A stretch of 64,000 nt of DNA from Massilia sp. ZL223 (GTDB taxonomy: Bacteria > Pseudomonadota > Gammaproteobacteria > Burkholderiales > Burkholderiaceae_D). The translations under genes and the position numbers were made by a program. Below, piece by piece: positions 49,801-57,150 of this stretch (positions are counted from its first letter, which is position 1; each line of letters opens with the position of its first letter). The notes under the pieces are model-generated. The model saw nothing but the letters and a program-made list of their open reading frames with translations. It had not been told where the DNA came from and made no database searches. The DNA is taken from assembly GCF_018119395.1 (NCBI RefSeq), contig NZ_JAGPWD010000003.1, positions 124,001-188,000 of the forward strand, given 5' to 3'.

Positions 49801-50431
49801 CTACCAGAACGCGGACTATGCGCGCCTGTACCAGGAAGCCGTGGCCGCCGTCGAGCAGCGCGAAGCGGCGCTGGAAGGCGCCGGTTCGCGCAAGCAGCTC
49901 AGCAAGATCGTGGCGCGCAACCTGTTCAAGGTGATGGCCTACAAGGACGAGTACGAAGTGGCGCGCCTGCATGCCGACCCTGTGTTCCGCGAGCAGATCG
50001 CGGCGCAGTTCGACGGCGACTACAAGCTGGCCTTCCACCTGGCGCCGCCGCTGCTGGCACGCCGCAAGCCGGGATCGGATGTGCCGGCCAAGATGCAGTT
50101 CGGCGCGTGGCTGATGCCGGTGTTCGGCGTGCTGGCCCGCTTCAAGGGCTTGCGCGGCACGGCTTTCGACGTGTTCGGCTATACCTACGAGCGCAAGCGC
50201 GAGCGCGCCATGCGCGACCGCTACCTCGGCTTCGTGCGCGATCTGGCGAGCGGCCTGAATGCGGAGAACAAGGACGCGGCGCTCAAGCTGGCGCAGTTGC
50301 CGGATGCGGTGCGCGGCTATGGCCACATCAAGGAAGCGGCCATGGATGCGATGGATGCGCAGTGGGCGGAGCTGATGGCGAACTACCGCCATCCTCCGGC
50401 GCGCGTCATCCAGATCAAGCGCCAGGCGTAA
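46892..50431 (+). CDS. Indolepyruvate ferredoxin oxidoreductase, fused alpha/beta subunits
   Basis: The 1179-residue enzyme oxidatively decarboxylates aryl or branched 2-oxo acids to acyl-CoA, reducing ferredoxin. An N-terminal pyruvate-oxidoreductase-like region (TGTQALVRLL, GYRGSPLGAVDQEL) is followed by a TPP domain (GGEGVSWAGSAPFVG, YNDAVAMTGGQPVDGSLSVP), a ferredoxin-like segment (CEGCGDCGVQSNC and CNKDYSCVEGFC) and a C-terminal gamma domain (VAGVGGTGVVTVGALITMAA). In archaea these are separate IorA and IorB; the fused form is usual in betaproteobacteria. It likely acts in aromatic amino acid breakdown under Lrp-type control. Confidence 0.92.
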   Translation: MDTTMETSAPIRLADPDYALTDNLTRQQGRVFLTGTQALVRLLCMQKRCDEAQQLNTAGFVSGYRGSPLGAVDQELWRARKLLEQHKVEFLPAINEELGATAVMGSQQVEANPTRKVDGVFAMWYGKGPGVDRAGDALKHGHVYGSSPHGGVLVILGDDHGCVSSSMPHQSEQALMAWGMPVINPANIQEYLEFGLYGWALSRYTGAWCGFKAISETVEGGAVVELPAMPRFVAPTDYAPPPDGLHNRWPDLPGLALEQRVAAKLEAVQAFARANSIDRLAVPAPQAKIGIVSAGKAWLDLLEALERMGLSLEKLEALGVRLYKPGLTYPLEHSRLAAFAAGLDEILVVEEKGPVIEQQVKNLFYNLPAGQRPVVIGKTDPEGQPLLSALGELRPSRIAPVLVRWLAPRFPQLELARMLPAFCAAELPSNSADGIRRTPYFCSGCPHNTSTRVPEGSRALAGIGCHFMATWMKRDTYYLSQMGGEGVSWAGSAPFVGEKHIFQNLGDGTFYHSGSLAIRQAIAAGIDITYKILYNDAVAMTGGQPVDGSLSVPQIVQQVCSEGAKKVVVVTDDPGRYEGVSLAAGVTVHHRGELDAIQRMLREIPGVTVLVYDQTCAAEKRRRRKKNTPDKTVFPDPARRMVINPAVCEGCGDCGVQSNCLSILPLETELGRKRQIEQSSCNKDYSCVEGFCPSFVSVLGGSLRKPAGVSLSLADLEQALSAYPAPAADALAKPYEILVAGVGGTGVVTVGALITMAAHLEGKGASTLDFMGFAQKGGAVLSHVRVASSPERLHQVRIDLRQADAVFACDLVVAAMPDGLAVMREGHTRVVANEYEIPTADFTRERDATINKDGLLEKLGKAAGEANLLRLNAQQIAARFLGDTIGSNILLMGYAWQQGLVPVSLAALMRAIELNAVAVDMNKRAFMLGRLAAADEKALDRLTQTPQVIQFSAPKSLADTVAFRVDWLTRYQNADYARLYQEAVAAVEQREAALEGAGSRKQLSKIVARNLFKVMAYKDEYEVARLHADPVFREQIAAQFDGDYKLAFHLAPPLLARRKPGSDVPAKMQFGAWLMPVFGVLARFKGLRGTAFDVFGYTYERKRERAMRDRYLGFVRDLASGLNAENKDAALKLAQLPDAVRGYGHIKEAAMDAMDAQWAELMANYRHPPARVIQIKRQA

Positions 50432-50435
50432 TCGC

Positions 50436-50465
50436 CGGCCGGCACGGAAAGCTCAGTGCCGGCCG
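50436..50465. terminator. Hairpin between convergent oxidoreductase and lipoprotein genes
   Basis: CGGCCGGCAC and GTGCCGGCCG form a perfect 10-bp stem with a 10-base loop, starting 5 bp after the oxidoreductase stop and overlapping the lipoprotein stop. No T run follows. Confidence 0.55.
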
Positions 50466-50728
50466 CGATCCCATCCGCGATGATGGCCGCGTCCGTGGTG
50501 GCCGCGCCAGTGATGATGGCCACCGCCGTGGTAGCGCGGGCCGCGGTCGTAGTACGAGAAGCCCAGGTCGAGGCTGACCGGCGGGTAGGCGTAGGCCGGA
50601 CCGCCGCTGTAGCCATAGCCGCCATCGTAGGCCGAGTAGGGCGGCGCATACACGCAGCCGCCGAGGCCGGCTGCCAGCAGGAGCGAAATGACGAGGCGTT
50701 TCGCGACGCCTTTGGTCTGCGTTTTCAT
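50453..50728 (-). CDS. Small Gly/Tyr/His-rich lipoprotein
   Basis: The 91-residue product has a lipoprotein signal with the lipobox LGGC (cysteine near residue 25) followed by a Tyr/Pro-rich region and a His/Gly/Arg-rich tail (HHHWRGHHGRGHHRGWDRGRH ends it). The His-rich tail could bind metal, and it borders the copper genes, but no function is known. The start at 50728 (MKTQTKGVAKRL) gives a proper signal; an ATG 30 bp upstream is less suitable. Confidence 0.7.
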   Translation of the reverse strand: MKTQTKGVAKRLVISLLLAAGLGGCVYAPPYSAYDGGYGYSGGPAYAYPPVSLDLGFSYYDRGPRYHGGGHHHWRGHHGRGHHRGWDRGRH

Positions 50729-50857
50729 GGCAGCCTCCCCCGTGGACGTAAGGGACAATCAGGAACGATGACCCATTCTAGCGCCGCGTCCGCGCGGGAT
50801 TCCAAGACGAATTTGTAAGTAACTGCTACTAAGTAACAGCCACCTCCGGGCCTGGCC

Positions 50858-51202
50858 TCAGATGTGCTTTTCCCTGGCGTGCTTGTCGCATTCCGCGGCG
50901 CAACGTTCGCAGGCGGCCTGGCATTCCGCGCAGTGCTTGTGCATGGCCGCATGCTGGGCGCACTTGGCGGCGCAGGCGCGGCAGATGTGGGCGCACAGGG
51001 CGCAGAAGTCGCCGTGGTGGGCCGAGCCGCGCGCCAGCGCATTGATCGTGGCCGCGCAGATGTCGGCGCAGTCGAGGTTGACCGGTATGCAGTCTGTCGA
51101 GCCGTCACGGACGTCGCCGGCCACGCAGGCCTGGCAGGCCCGCAGCGCTTCCTGGCAGGCTTCGATACACGACTGCACATTTGCCATTTCAGATCCGCTC
51201 AT
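50858..51202 (-). CDS. Four-helix bundle copper-binding protein (Csp-like)
   Basis: The 114-residue protein carries 17 cysteines in repeated CxxxC/CxxC spacing (SCIEACQEALRACQAC, then CALCAHICRACAAKC and CAECQAACERCAAEC) plus several His and Met. This is the four-helix copper-storage family, in which Cys line the core and bind many Cu(I). There is no signal peptide, so it is a cytosolic Csp3-like form, consistent with a role as a copper buffer. It lies next to copper resistance genes on the same strand. Confidence 0.88.
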   Translation of the reverse strand: MSGSEMANVQSCIEACQEALRACQACVAGDVRDGSTDCIPVNLDCADICAATINALARGSAHHGDFCALCAHICRACAAKCAQHAAMHKHCAECQAACERCAAECDKHAREKHI

Positions 51203-51307
51203 CGCTTGCTCCTCATCGGGTCGGTAGGGTCCAATGGTAGCGCAAGGCCGGGACGCTGCTCGTTCGATTCCTGTATGAAAGTCGACGGCGGATCCGATGC
51301 TGCATCC

Positions 51308-51646
51308 TTACTGCGCAGCCTGGAGCTGGACTACGGTGAGGGCGCCGTTGACGCGGTCGGCGCTGAAGCGAACCTTGTCTCCAGCCTTCACCTGGTCCAA
51401 CATCGCTGCGTCCTTCACGCGGAACACCATCGTCATCGGCGCCATGTTCAGGTTCTTCAACTCGCCGTGGCGCAGGGTGATCTTGCCGGTTTCCCTGTCG
51501 ATCTTTTTAACCTCGCCGTCCGCCAGTTCGGCCGTGGCGGCCGGACGGGCGTGGCCGTCGCCGTCATGGCCGCCATGCTGGGCGAAGACGGCGGTGCAAG
51601 CCGCGCTCAGGACGAGCGCCGCGGCGATACGGGTGATTGCTTTCAT
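51308..51646 (-). CDS. CusF-like periplasmic copper-binding protein
   Basis: The 112-residue product has a signal peptide (to about residue 22), a His/Gly-rich start (HGGHDGDGHAR) and the CusF beta-barrel with LKNLNMAPMTMVFRVKD. The Met pair of the CusF Cu(I) site is kept, but the Trp that caps copper in E. coli CusF appears replaced by Met. It should ferry Cu(I) in the periplasm for the multicopper oxidase or an exporter. It lies 38 bp after the oxidase stop, on the same strand. Confidence 0.85.
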   Translation of the reverse strand: MKAITRIAAALVLSAACTAVFAQHGGHDGDGHARPAATAELADGEVKKIDRETGKITLRHGELKNLNMAPMTMVFRVKDAAMLDQVKAGDKVRFSADRVNGALTVVQLQAAQ

Positions 51647-51684
51647 GGTGATTCCTTTCGTTTGTCTCGGTGTTATTGGTCTGC

Positions 51685-53076
51685 TTAATGCTTGCCATGG
51701 TGACCGACGGGCTTGCGCACCTTGATCTCGACTTCCCTGGCATTCTTTGACGGCATCGCGTGGCCACCGTGATCGTGACTGCGCACGGCCGCCGGTGCTT
51801 CGCCCTTCCATTCGTAGGCGACGGTGCCGGCCGGGTGCCTGTACCAGCCCGGATCGCTGTAGTCGCCGCGCTTCTGGTCCTTGCGCACCTTCACCACGGT
51901 GAACATGCCGCCCATCTCGACGCCGCCGAAGGGGCCCTGGCCGGTCATCATCGGCAGGGTGTTTTCCGGCAGCGGCATCTCCATGTCGCCCATGGAACCG
52001 CCCTTGTCGCCCATGACCATGTAGTCCGGGACCAGCTTCGAGATCTTTTCCGCCACGCCGCGGTGGTCGACCCCGATCAGGTTCGGCACGTCGTGGCCCA
52101 TGGCGTTCATGGTGTGGTGCGATTTGTGGCAGTGGAAGGCCCAGTCGCCCGGCGCATCGGCGATGAACTCGATCGCGCGCATCTGGCCCACCGCGATGTC
52201 GGTGGTGACCTCCGGCCAGCGCGACTCGGGCCGGGTCCAGCCGCCGTCCGTGCCGGTCACCTCGAACTCGTGGCCGTGCAGGTGGATCGGGTGGTTGGTC
52301 ATGGTCAGGTTGCCGACACGGATGCGCACGCGGTCGTTCTGGCGCACGTTCATCGTGTCGATGCCCGGGAAGACGCGGCTGTTGAAGGTCCAGAGGTTAA
52401 AGTCCAGCATCTCGTTGACCTTCGGCGTGTAGCTGCCCGGGTCGATGTCGTAGGAACCCAGCAGGAACACGAAATCGCGATCGACGGCATGGTGGGCCGG
52501 GTTCTTCGGGTGCGTGACCCAGAAGCCCATCATGCCCATCGCCATCTGCACCATCTCGTCCGCATGCGGGTGGTACATGAAGGTGCCCGGCCGGCGCGCC
52601 ACGAATTCGTAGACGAAGGTCTTGCCGGGCGCGATCGGCGGCTGGGTCAGGCCGGTGACGCCGTCCATGCCGTTCGGCAGGCGCTGGCCGTGCCAGTGGA
52701 TGCTGGTGTTCTCCGGCAGCCGGTTGGTGACGAAGATGCGCACGCGGTCGCCCTCGACCACCTCGATGGTCGGGCCCGGGCTCTGGCCGTTGTAGCCCCA
52801 CAGGTTGGCCTTCATGCCCGGGGCGATCTCGCGCACCACGGGTTCGGCGGTCAGGTGGAACTCCTTGACGCCATTGTTCATGCGCCAGGGCAGGGACCAG
52901 CCGTTCAGGGTGACGACCGGATTGTAGGGGCGGCCGTTGGGCGGCGGCGGAGGCGGCTGGGTGGCCGCGCTGTTCATGATCGGCGCTTCCGGCAGGGTGG
53001 CGGCGCCGGCGCGGCTCACCAGGCCCGCGCCCACCAGGGCGGCGGCGCCGGTAAAGAAATTGCGACGGGAAGTCAT
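51685..53076 (-). CDS. Multicopper oxidase (CutO/CopA-type copper resistance oxidase)
   Basis: The 463-residue enzyme has a Tat-like signal (MTSRRNFFTGAAALVG) and the four copper-ligand motifs of the family: HWHGQRLP, YHPHADEM, HPIHLHGHEFEV and HCHKSHHTMNAM, the last with the type 1 Cys, His and axial Met. It likely oxidises Cu(I) to Cu(II) in the periplasm. A Met-rich stretch near residues 390-410 may be a Cu(I) entry site. The start at 53076 is used because the upstream frame is inside the TolC gap and gives no signal. It follows the TolC-type gene by 14 bp. Confidence 0.9.
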   Translation of the reverse strand: MTSRRNFFTGAAALVGAGLVSRAGAATLPEAPIMNSAATQPPPPPPNGRPYNPVVTLNGWSLPWRMNNGVKEFHLTAEPVVREIAPGMKANLWGYNGQSPGPTIEVVEGDRVRIFVTNRLPENTSIHWHGQRLPNGMDGVTGLTQPPIAPGKTFVYEFVARRPGTFMYHPHADEMVQMAMGMMGFWVTHPKNPAHHAVDRDFVFLLGSYDIDPGSYTPKVNEMLDFNLWTFNSRVFPGIDTMNVRQNDRVRIRVGNLTMTNHPIHLHGHEFEVTGTDGGWTRPESRWPEVTTDIAVGQMRAIEFIADAPGDWAFHCHKSHHTMNAMGHDVPNLIGVDHRGVAEKISKLVPDYMVMGDKGGSMGDMEMPLPENTLPMMTGQGPFGGVEMGGMFTVVKVRKDQKRGDYSDPGWYRHPAGTVAYEWKGEAPAAVRSHDHGGHAMPSKNAREVEIKVRKPVGHHGKH

Positions 53077-53090
53077 TGCTGTGTCCTTGT

Positions 53091-54506
53091 TCAATGTGCG
53101 GGAGCGGCTTGTGCCGGAGCGGCGCTGCCGAGGGTAACGGTTGATCCGCCGGCGCCGCTGACAGCGGCCTGGAGGTCGGTCTCCGCGACCCAAAAGTCGC
53201 GCTGGGCCTCGATGGCCGCGTTCACGCCGGCGATCTGGGCGCGCGCGTCGGCCAGCAGCTCGAACACGCTGACCAGCATGCCGTTGTAGCGCAACAGGAC
53301 TTCTTCCGAGATCTTCTTGCGCAGCGGGACCAGTTCGTCGCGGTGCTGCTTGGCGATGTCGAAGCTGGTGCGGTAGGCGGAATAGGCTTCGCGCACCTGC
53401 GAGCGGGCGTTGACCGCGATGCCGGCGGTGCGGTGCACCGATTGCATGTAGATCGCCTCGGCCTTGGCCACGCGCGCGCCGCCCCAGTCGAACAGCGGCA
53501 GGGCCAGTTCGATCTCGTAGCCGGTCTCGCGCGGTTCGCCGCTCTTGCTGGCATTGACGTAGCCCGCTTCCAGCACGTTGACGAAGCCGGTGGCCTTGGT
53601 CAGCCCCAGGGCGCGCGCGGTCGATTTGGCTTCCAGCTGGGCCAGGCGCAGGTCGAGGCGCTGCTGCATGGCGAGCGCTTCGATGTTGCCGGCCTCGCGC
53701 GGCGCGGCCGGCAGCTCCGGCAGACGGTCAGGCAAGGTGAAGGCGGTGTGTTCGCCCCACACGCCCAGCAGGCGCGCCAGGCGTTCGCGCGCGGCGGTGG
53801 CGTTGTGGCGGGCGCGCGCCAGCTGGGCCGCGGCCTCCGCCGAGAAGGCCTGTTCGCGCGCCTGGTCCAGGCCGCTCAGGTTGCCCACCTGGGCCATGCG
53901 CCGGGCCAGCTCGCCGCTGGCCTGGGCCGCTTCGTGGACCTGCTGCGCATAGGCGGCCGACTGCCTGGCCGCCACCGCATCGAAATACGCCTTGCGCGTG
54001 TCGGCGGCCAGCTGCACCGCGCTGGTGGCGGCGACCAGCTTGGCGCCTTCGAAGCGGCGCGCCTCGATGTCGCGCCGGATCGGCATGGTCAGCAGGCCGA
54101 CCAGGTCGAACATCACACTGCGTTCGATCTCGGTTTCGCCATGGGCGGCCATGCGGCTGAAGCTGAAGCCGGGATTGGCGATTCGGCCGGCCTGCACCAG
54201 GTCGGCCTCGGCCACGCCCAGGTCGGCCAGCGAGGCGCGCAGCGAGCGGTTGTTGAGCAGGGCGACGCGCACCGCCTGGTCGGCGCCGAGCGGCTCCTTC
54301 AGCAGGCGCGCCAGCTCGGCCTGGGCGGCCTCATCGCCGCCGCCGGCCGCCGGAAGGCGGACGTCCTGGCCGGTGCGCTCGGCGGTCAGGGCCGAGACGG
54401 CATCCATGCCGCCGTCCTTCGAGAAGCTGGCGCAGCCACCCAGGGCCAGCGTCAGCAGCGCCGCGCAGATGGCGCGCGGGACAGGCAAGGTGGAAAGGGC
54501 GCTCAT
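53091..54506 (-). CDS. TolC/CusC-type outer-membrane efflux lipoprotein
   Basis: The 471-residue protein has a lipoprotein signal with lipobox LGGC (cysteine about residue 25) and the two outer-membrane-efflux repeats of long amphipathic helices and strands (RSLRASLADLGVAEADLVQAG, YEIELALPLFDWGGARVAKAE). In the copper context it probably exports Cu(I) with an RND or other pump elsewhere, as no inner-membrane pump is in the window. Its ATG overlaps the stop of the preceding small gene by 4 bp (ATGA). Confidence 0.88.
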   Translation of the reverse strand: MSALSTLPVPRAICAALLTLALGGCASFSKDGGMDAVSALTAERTGQDVRLPAAGGGDEAAQAELARLLKEPLGADQAVRVALLNNRSLRASLADLGVAEADLVQAGRIANPGFSFSRMAAHGETEIERSVMFDLVGLLTMPIRRDIEARRFEGAKLVAATSAVQLAADTRKAYFDAVAARQSAAYAQQVHEAAQASGELARRMAQVGNLSGLDQAREQAFSAEAAAQLARARHNATAARERLARLLGVWGEHTAFTLPDRLPELPAAPREAGNIEALAMQQRLDLRLAQLEAKSTARALGLTKATGFVNVLEAGYVNASKSGEPRETGYEIELALPLFDWGGARVAKAEAIYMQSVHRTAGIAVNARSQVREAYSAYRTSFDIAKQHRDELVPLRKKISEEVLLRYNGMLVSVFELLADARAQIAGVNAAIEAQRDFWVAETDLQAAVSGAGGSTVTLGSAAPAQAAPAH

Positions 54507-54787
54507 CGCTTTCCCTCGCTGTGGTGGTGTTTGCTGTGATCCACGGGCGCCGGCGCGGTCGGCGCGCCATGCTCGTGGCCAGGCTGGCCGCCGACCGTGT
54601 CGTTGGCGGCGCGCCAGCGCTTGTCGGGTGTCGCCGCATCCTGCACGGGCGGCGTGGCGATGACGGATTCATACACGAGCGGCGCCACGGCGGCGCCGGG
54701 ATCGGCCGGATCAGCGGCGCGCTGGGGCTGTGCGGCCAGCGGCGCGGCCAGCAGGGCGCCGATGGCGGCCCAAAGCGTGTGTTTCAT
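54503..54787 (-). CDS. Small His-rich exported protein of the copper operon
   Basis: The 94-residue product has a signal peptide (MKHTLWAAIGALLAAPLAA) and a Pro/Ala-rich chain ending in a His cluster (HEHGAP, then DHSKHHHSEGKR). No family was recognised; the terminal His residues suggest metal binding. It overlaps the TolC-type gene by 4 bp and so is translated with it. Confidence 0.7.
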   Translation of the reverse strand: MKHTLWAAIGALLAAPLAAQPQRAADPADPGAAVAPLVYESVIATPPVQDAATPDKRWRAANDTVGGQPGHEHGAPTAPAPVDHSKHHHSEGKR

Positions 54788-54870
54788 GGTGCATCCTCAA
54801 AATCGGAAACGGTCGCGTGCCGGGAGCACGCGGGTGCGCGCAGGAAGGGCGGAAGCCCTGGCTGCTTCGA

Positions 54871-55263
54871 TCAGGCGGAGTGACGCCGGGGAGGCCGCTG
54901 CGGACCGTCCGGAATGAAGCCCGCGGCGAAGGCTGCGGGCGTGACGACGACGGATTCGGAGCCGTCGAAGGAAAGAAGCGGCATATACGCCGAAGGCGGG
55001 GCGACCGCCCCGACGCAGAAGACGGAACAGGCGCTGCAGGACGAATGCGTCTGCGTATCCGCCTCGGGGACATCGTCCGCCTGGACGGCCTCGTGATGCC
55101 CATGGTGCGCATGCGCCTGGCCGGCGCCGTGCTGCGCCTTGGCCTCCACCTTGGCGGCCTGGTGCTGCGGCATGCAGGACATGCCGACGCCCGCCGCCAC
55201 CGCATGCAGCGGGAGCACGGCCATCAGGAGCCACACCAGGAATGTCTTGAATGCGCGGGTCAT
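54871..55263 (-). CDS. DUF2946-like small protein, possible copper-responsive leader ORF
   Basis: The 130-residue product has an N-terminal hydrophobic segment (FKTFLVWLLMAVLPLHAVA), His-rich middle (HAHHGHHEA), a cysteine motif (CSACSVFC) and a Pro/Arg-rich end (GPQRPPRRHSA). It resembles DUF2946 proteins, some of which (CutF, CruR) are upstream ORFs whose translation is copper-controlled through a Cys motif and a terminal proline stretch. Its position first in the oxidase/TolC operon is the same as theirs. A leader role is inferred. The ATG at 55263 is chosen for the hydrophobic N-terminus; an ATG at 55314 is inside the palindrome. Confidence 0.7.
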   Translation of the reverse strand: MTRAFKTFLVWLLMAVLPLHAVAAGVGMSCMPQHQAAKVEAKAQHGAGQAHAHHGHHEAVQADDVPEADTQTHSSCSACSVFCVGAVAPPSAYMPLLSFDGSESVVVTPAAFAAGFIPDGPQRPPRRHSA

Positions 55264-55273
55264 AGGTGCGGCG

Positions 55274-55279
55274 AGTATA
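55274..55279 (-). promoter_or_regulatory. -10 box near the start of the copper operon
   Basis: On the minus strand TATACT lies 11 bp before the ATG at 55263. No good -35 box is seen, but the TTAAGCATGCTTAA palindrome lies at about the -35 to -45 position. If used, the transcript would be almost leaderless. Confidence 0.35.
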
Positions 55280-55306
55280 GCACGGCGTTTTTGCCAGGGG
55301 ACGGCC

Positions 55307-55320
55307 TTAAGCATGCTTAA
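55307..55320. promoter_or_regulatory. 14-bp perfect palindrome (TTAAGCATGCTTAA)
   Basis: A perfect AT-ended palindrome lies between the minus-strand copper operon and the plus-strand CueR-like promoter. In high-GC DNA such a site is rare, and its place upstream of the -10 box at 55274 suggests an operator. Confidence 0.45.
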
Positions 55321-55339
55321 AGCACGCTGAATAATCCGC

Positions 55340-55370
55340 TTGACCTTGCCATTATGGGAAGCCGCAGAGT
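55340..55370 (+). promoter_or_regulatory. CueR-like (MerR-family) copper promoter
   Basis: TTGACC is followed by an imperfect dyad CTTGCCA-TTA-TGGGAAG within a 19-bp spacer, then CAGAGT. The -35, dyad and over-long spacer are as in E. coli cueO. The -10 is weak. It reads towards the 42-codon ORF at 55398. A CueR gene is not in the window. Confidence 0.7.
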
Positions 55371-55397
55371 GCGGAATTCCAACCCCGAGGAGGCTAG

Positions 55398-55526
55398 ATG
55401 AAAGCGCAAGAATTGCCGCTGGCGCCGCCCGTCCCGCGCTGCCCGCCCTGCCTGTTTTGCCGCTACCGGCGCGCCGGTGTGCCGCCTGTGCAGACGCCGC
55501 CCGACCCTAGGAAGCCGCCTGCCTGA
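55398..55526 (+). CDS. Small 42-residue Cys/Pro-rich peptide under a CueR-like promoter
   Basis: A strong ribosome site (GAGGAGG) eight bases before ATG opens a 42-codon frame with CPPCLFCRYRR at residues 15-25 and a proline-rich end (PPVQTPPDPRKPPA). The CxxCxxC motif could bind Cu(I), and the Cys-plus-Pro layout is like copper-responsive leader peptides. No gene follows on the same strand; the last 20 bp overlap the opposite GGDEF gene. It may be a free-standing copper peptide, a leader left after loss of an operon, or a non-coding by-product. No family is recognised. Confidence 0.5.
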   Translation: MKAQELPLAPPVPRCPPCLFCRYRRAGVPPVQTPPDPRKPPA

Positions 55527-57150
55527 GCGGCTTGGGGCGCACCGTGCCGAGTTTTCCGGCGCCGGCCGGGTTGACGGCATAGCCATTGCGTCCGGCCGCC
55601 TTCACGCCATACAAGGCCTCGTCGGCCGAGCGCATGATCGCCTCCATGCTGGTGGCCTGGGTGGCCACGGCGATGCCGATGCTGGCGGTAACGCGCACGG
55701 CCTGGCCGCCGGCGTGGAAGGGCGGGGCCATGGCGGCCATGATCTTGGCGCCGATCATGTGCGCCTCGTCGGCCGCCTGCAGCTGCTCGAACACGATCAC
55801 GAACTCGTCGCCGGCCAGGCGCGCGACGGTGTCGGCGGCGCGCACCGACGCCGCCAGCCGCTGCGCGAACTCGACCAGCACCGCGTCGCCCGCCGCGTGG
55901 CCGTGGGTGTCGTTGATGTCCTTGAAGTGATCGATGTCGAGGAAGGCGACGGCCACCGGTTCGCCGGAGCGGCCGCTCCTGGCCAGGGCGGCGGGCAGGA
56001 AGTCCTCGAACATGCGGCGGTTGTAGGCGCCGGTCAGCACGTCGGTGGTGGCCTGGCGCTGCAGGGTCCGTTCCGACTGCTGGCGGTGGCGCGACAGCCG
56101 GTACAGGGCGCGGCTGAGCAGCCCGAATTCGTCGCGCTCCTGGGTGTCGAACACCTCGATGCCGGCGGCGCCCGCGTCGTGCGCCTCGATGTTCCGCTGC
56201 AGCTTGTCGAGCGGCTCGAGCAGGATCTTCACCAGCGCCCAGCCGAACAGGCCGGCGAGCACGGTGAACAGGCCGGCCGCGGCGAAGGAGTTCAGGCGCA
56301 CCGAGACCATGGGTGCGAAGGCGCTGCGCAGCGGATACGACACCGCGATGGTCCAGTCCACGTGCGACAGGCGGCGCCAGGCCACCAGCGCGCGCGAGCC
56401 GCCGTCGACCATGTCGGTGCGCCAGCCCTCGGGCGCCGCGCGCACCGCATGCAGCACCGGCTGGGCTTCCTCGCCGGGACGGGCCAGCAGCAGGGTCTTG
56501 TTCGGGTGGTGCACCACGGTCCCGTCTTTCGCGACGATGAACAGGTAGCCCGCTTCGCCCGCGCGCAGGGCGTCGATCTGGGCGGCGAAGGACGGGCGCA
56601 GCAGGTCGATCCCGCCCAGCAGGACGGCGACGATATTGCCGCGCCGGTCGATCACGGGCTGGGTGACCGAGACCACCGGGCGCCTGGTCAGGGCGCTGCG
56701 AAAGGGCTCGGACACCACGCTCTCGCGCGCGGCCATGGTCTGGCGGAAGTAGGGCCTCCGGCTGACGTTGATGAACTTGTCCTGGCGGTCCCGCAGGCTC
56801 GCCACGCGGTCGCCGCGCGCATCGTAGGCGGCGACGTTGACGAATTCGTCACGCAGGCTGTCGTGCGATTCGAGCAGGGCCTGGATCTCTTGCGGGCCCA
56901 GCTCGCGCGTCAGCGCTTCTTCGGCGACGGCGCGCAGCAGCTGCTGCTTGTGGCGCAGGTCGTTGTCGATATAGGCCGCGGCGCCGCCCAGGGCCAGCAG
57001 CTCCTGCTTGGCGATCATGCGCTCGATCTGGAAGTCGGCGAACAGCAGCGAGATGCCGCCGACCCCGACGGCCGCGATCAGCACCATGCCGGTGACCAGC
57101 ACCGAGAGTTTGACCTTGAAACTGGAAAAATGATGGAGCATCGGGGGCAC
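55507..57150 (-). CDS. Cache-HAMP-GGDEF diguanylate cyclase
   Basis: The 547-residue protein has a first membrane helix (about residues 15-37), a large periplasmic Cache sensor, a second helix near 310, a HAMP-like linker and a GGDEF domain from about residue 375. The active site reads AGDEF, a functional variant, and an inhibitory site RAAD lies five residues before it. It should make cyclic di-GMP in response to a small periplasmic ligand. The start at 57150 is first in a short N-terminal tail; 57141 is possible. Confidence 0.9.
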   Translation of the reverse strand: MPPMLHHFSSFKVKLSVLVTGMVLIAAVGVGGISLLFADFQIERMIAKQELLALGGAAAYIDNDLRHKQQLLRAVAEEALTRELGPQEIQALLESHDSLRDEFVNVAAYDARGDRVASLRDRQDKFINVSRRPYFRQTMAARESVVSEPFRSALTRRPVVSVTQPVIDRRGNIVAVLLGGIDLLRPSFAAQIDALRAGEAGYLFIVAKDGTVVHHPNKTLLLARPGEEAQPVLHAVRAAPEGWRTDMVDGGSRALVAWRRLSHVDWTIAVSYPLRSAFAPMVSVRLNSFAAAGLFTVLAGLFGWALVKILLEPLDKLQRNIEAHDAGAAGIEVFDTQERDEFGLLSRALYRLSRHRQQSERTLQRQATTDVLTGAYNRRMFEDFLPAALARSGRSGEPVAVAFLDIDHFKDINDTHGHAAGDAVLVEFAQRLAASVRAADTVARLAGDEFVIVFEQLQAADEAHMIGAKIMAAMAPPFHAGGQAVRVTASIGIAVATQATSMEAIMRSADEALYGVKAAGRNGYAVNPAGAGKLGTVRPKPLRQAAS

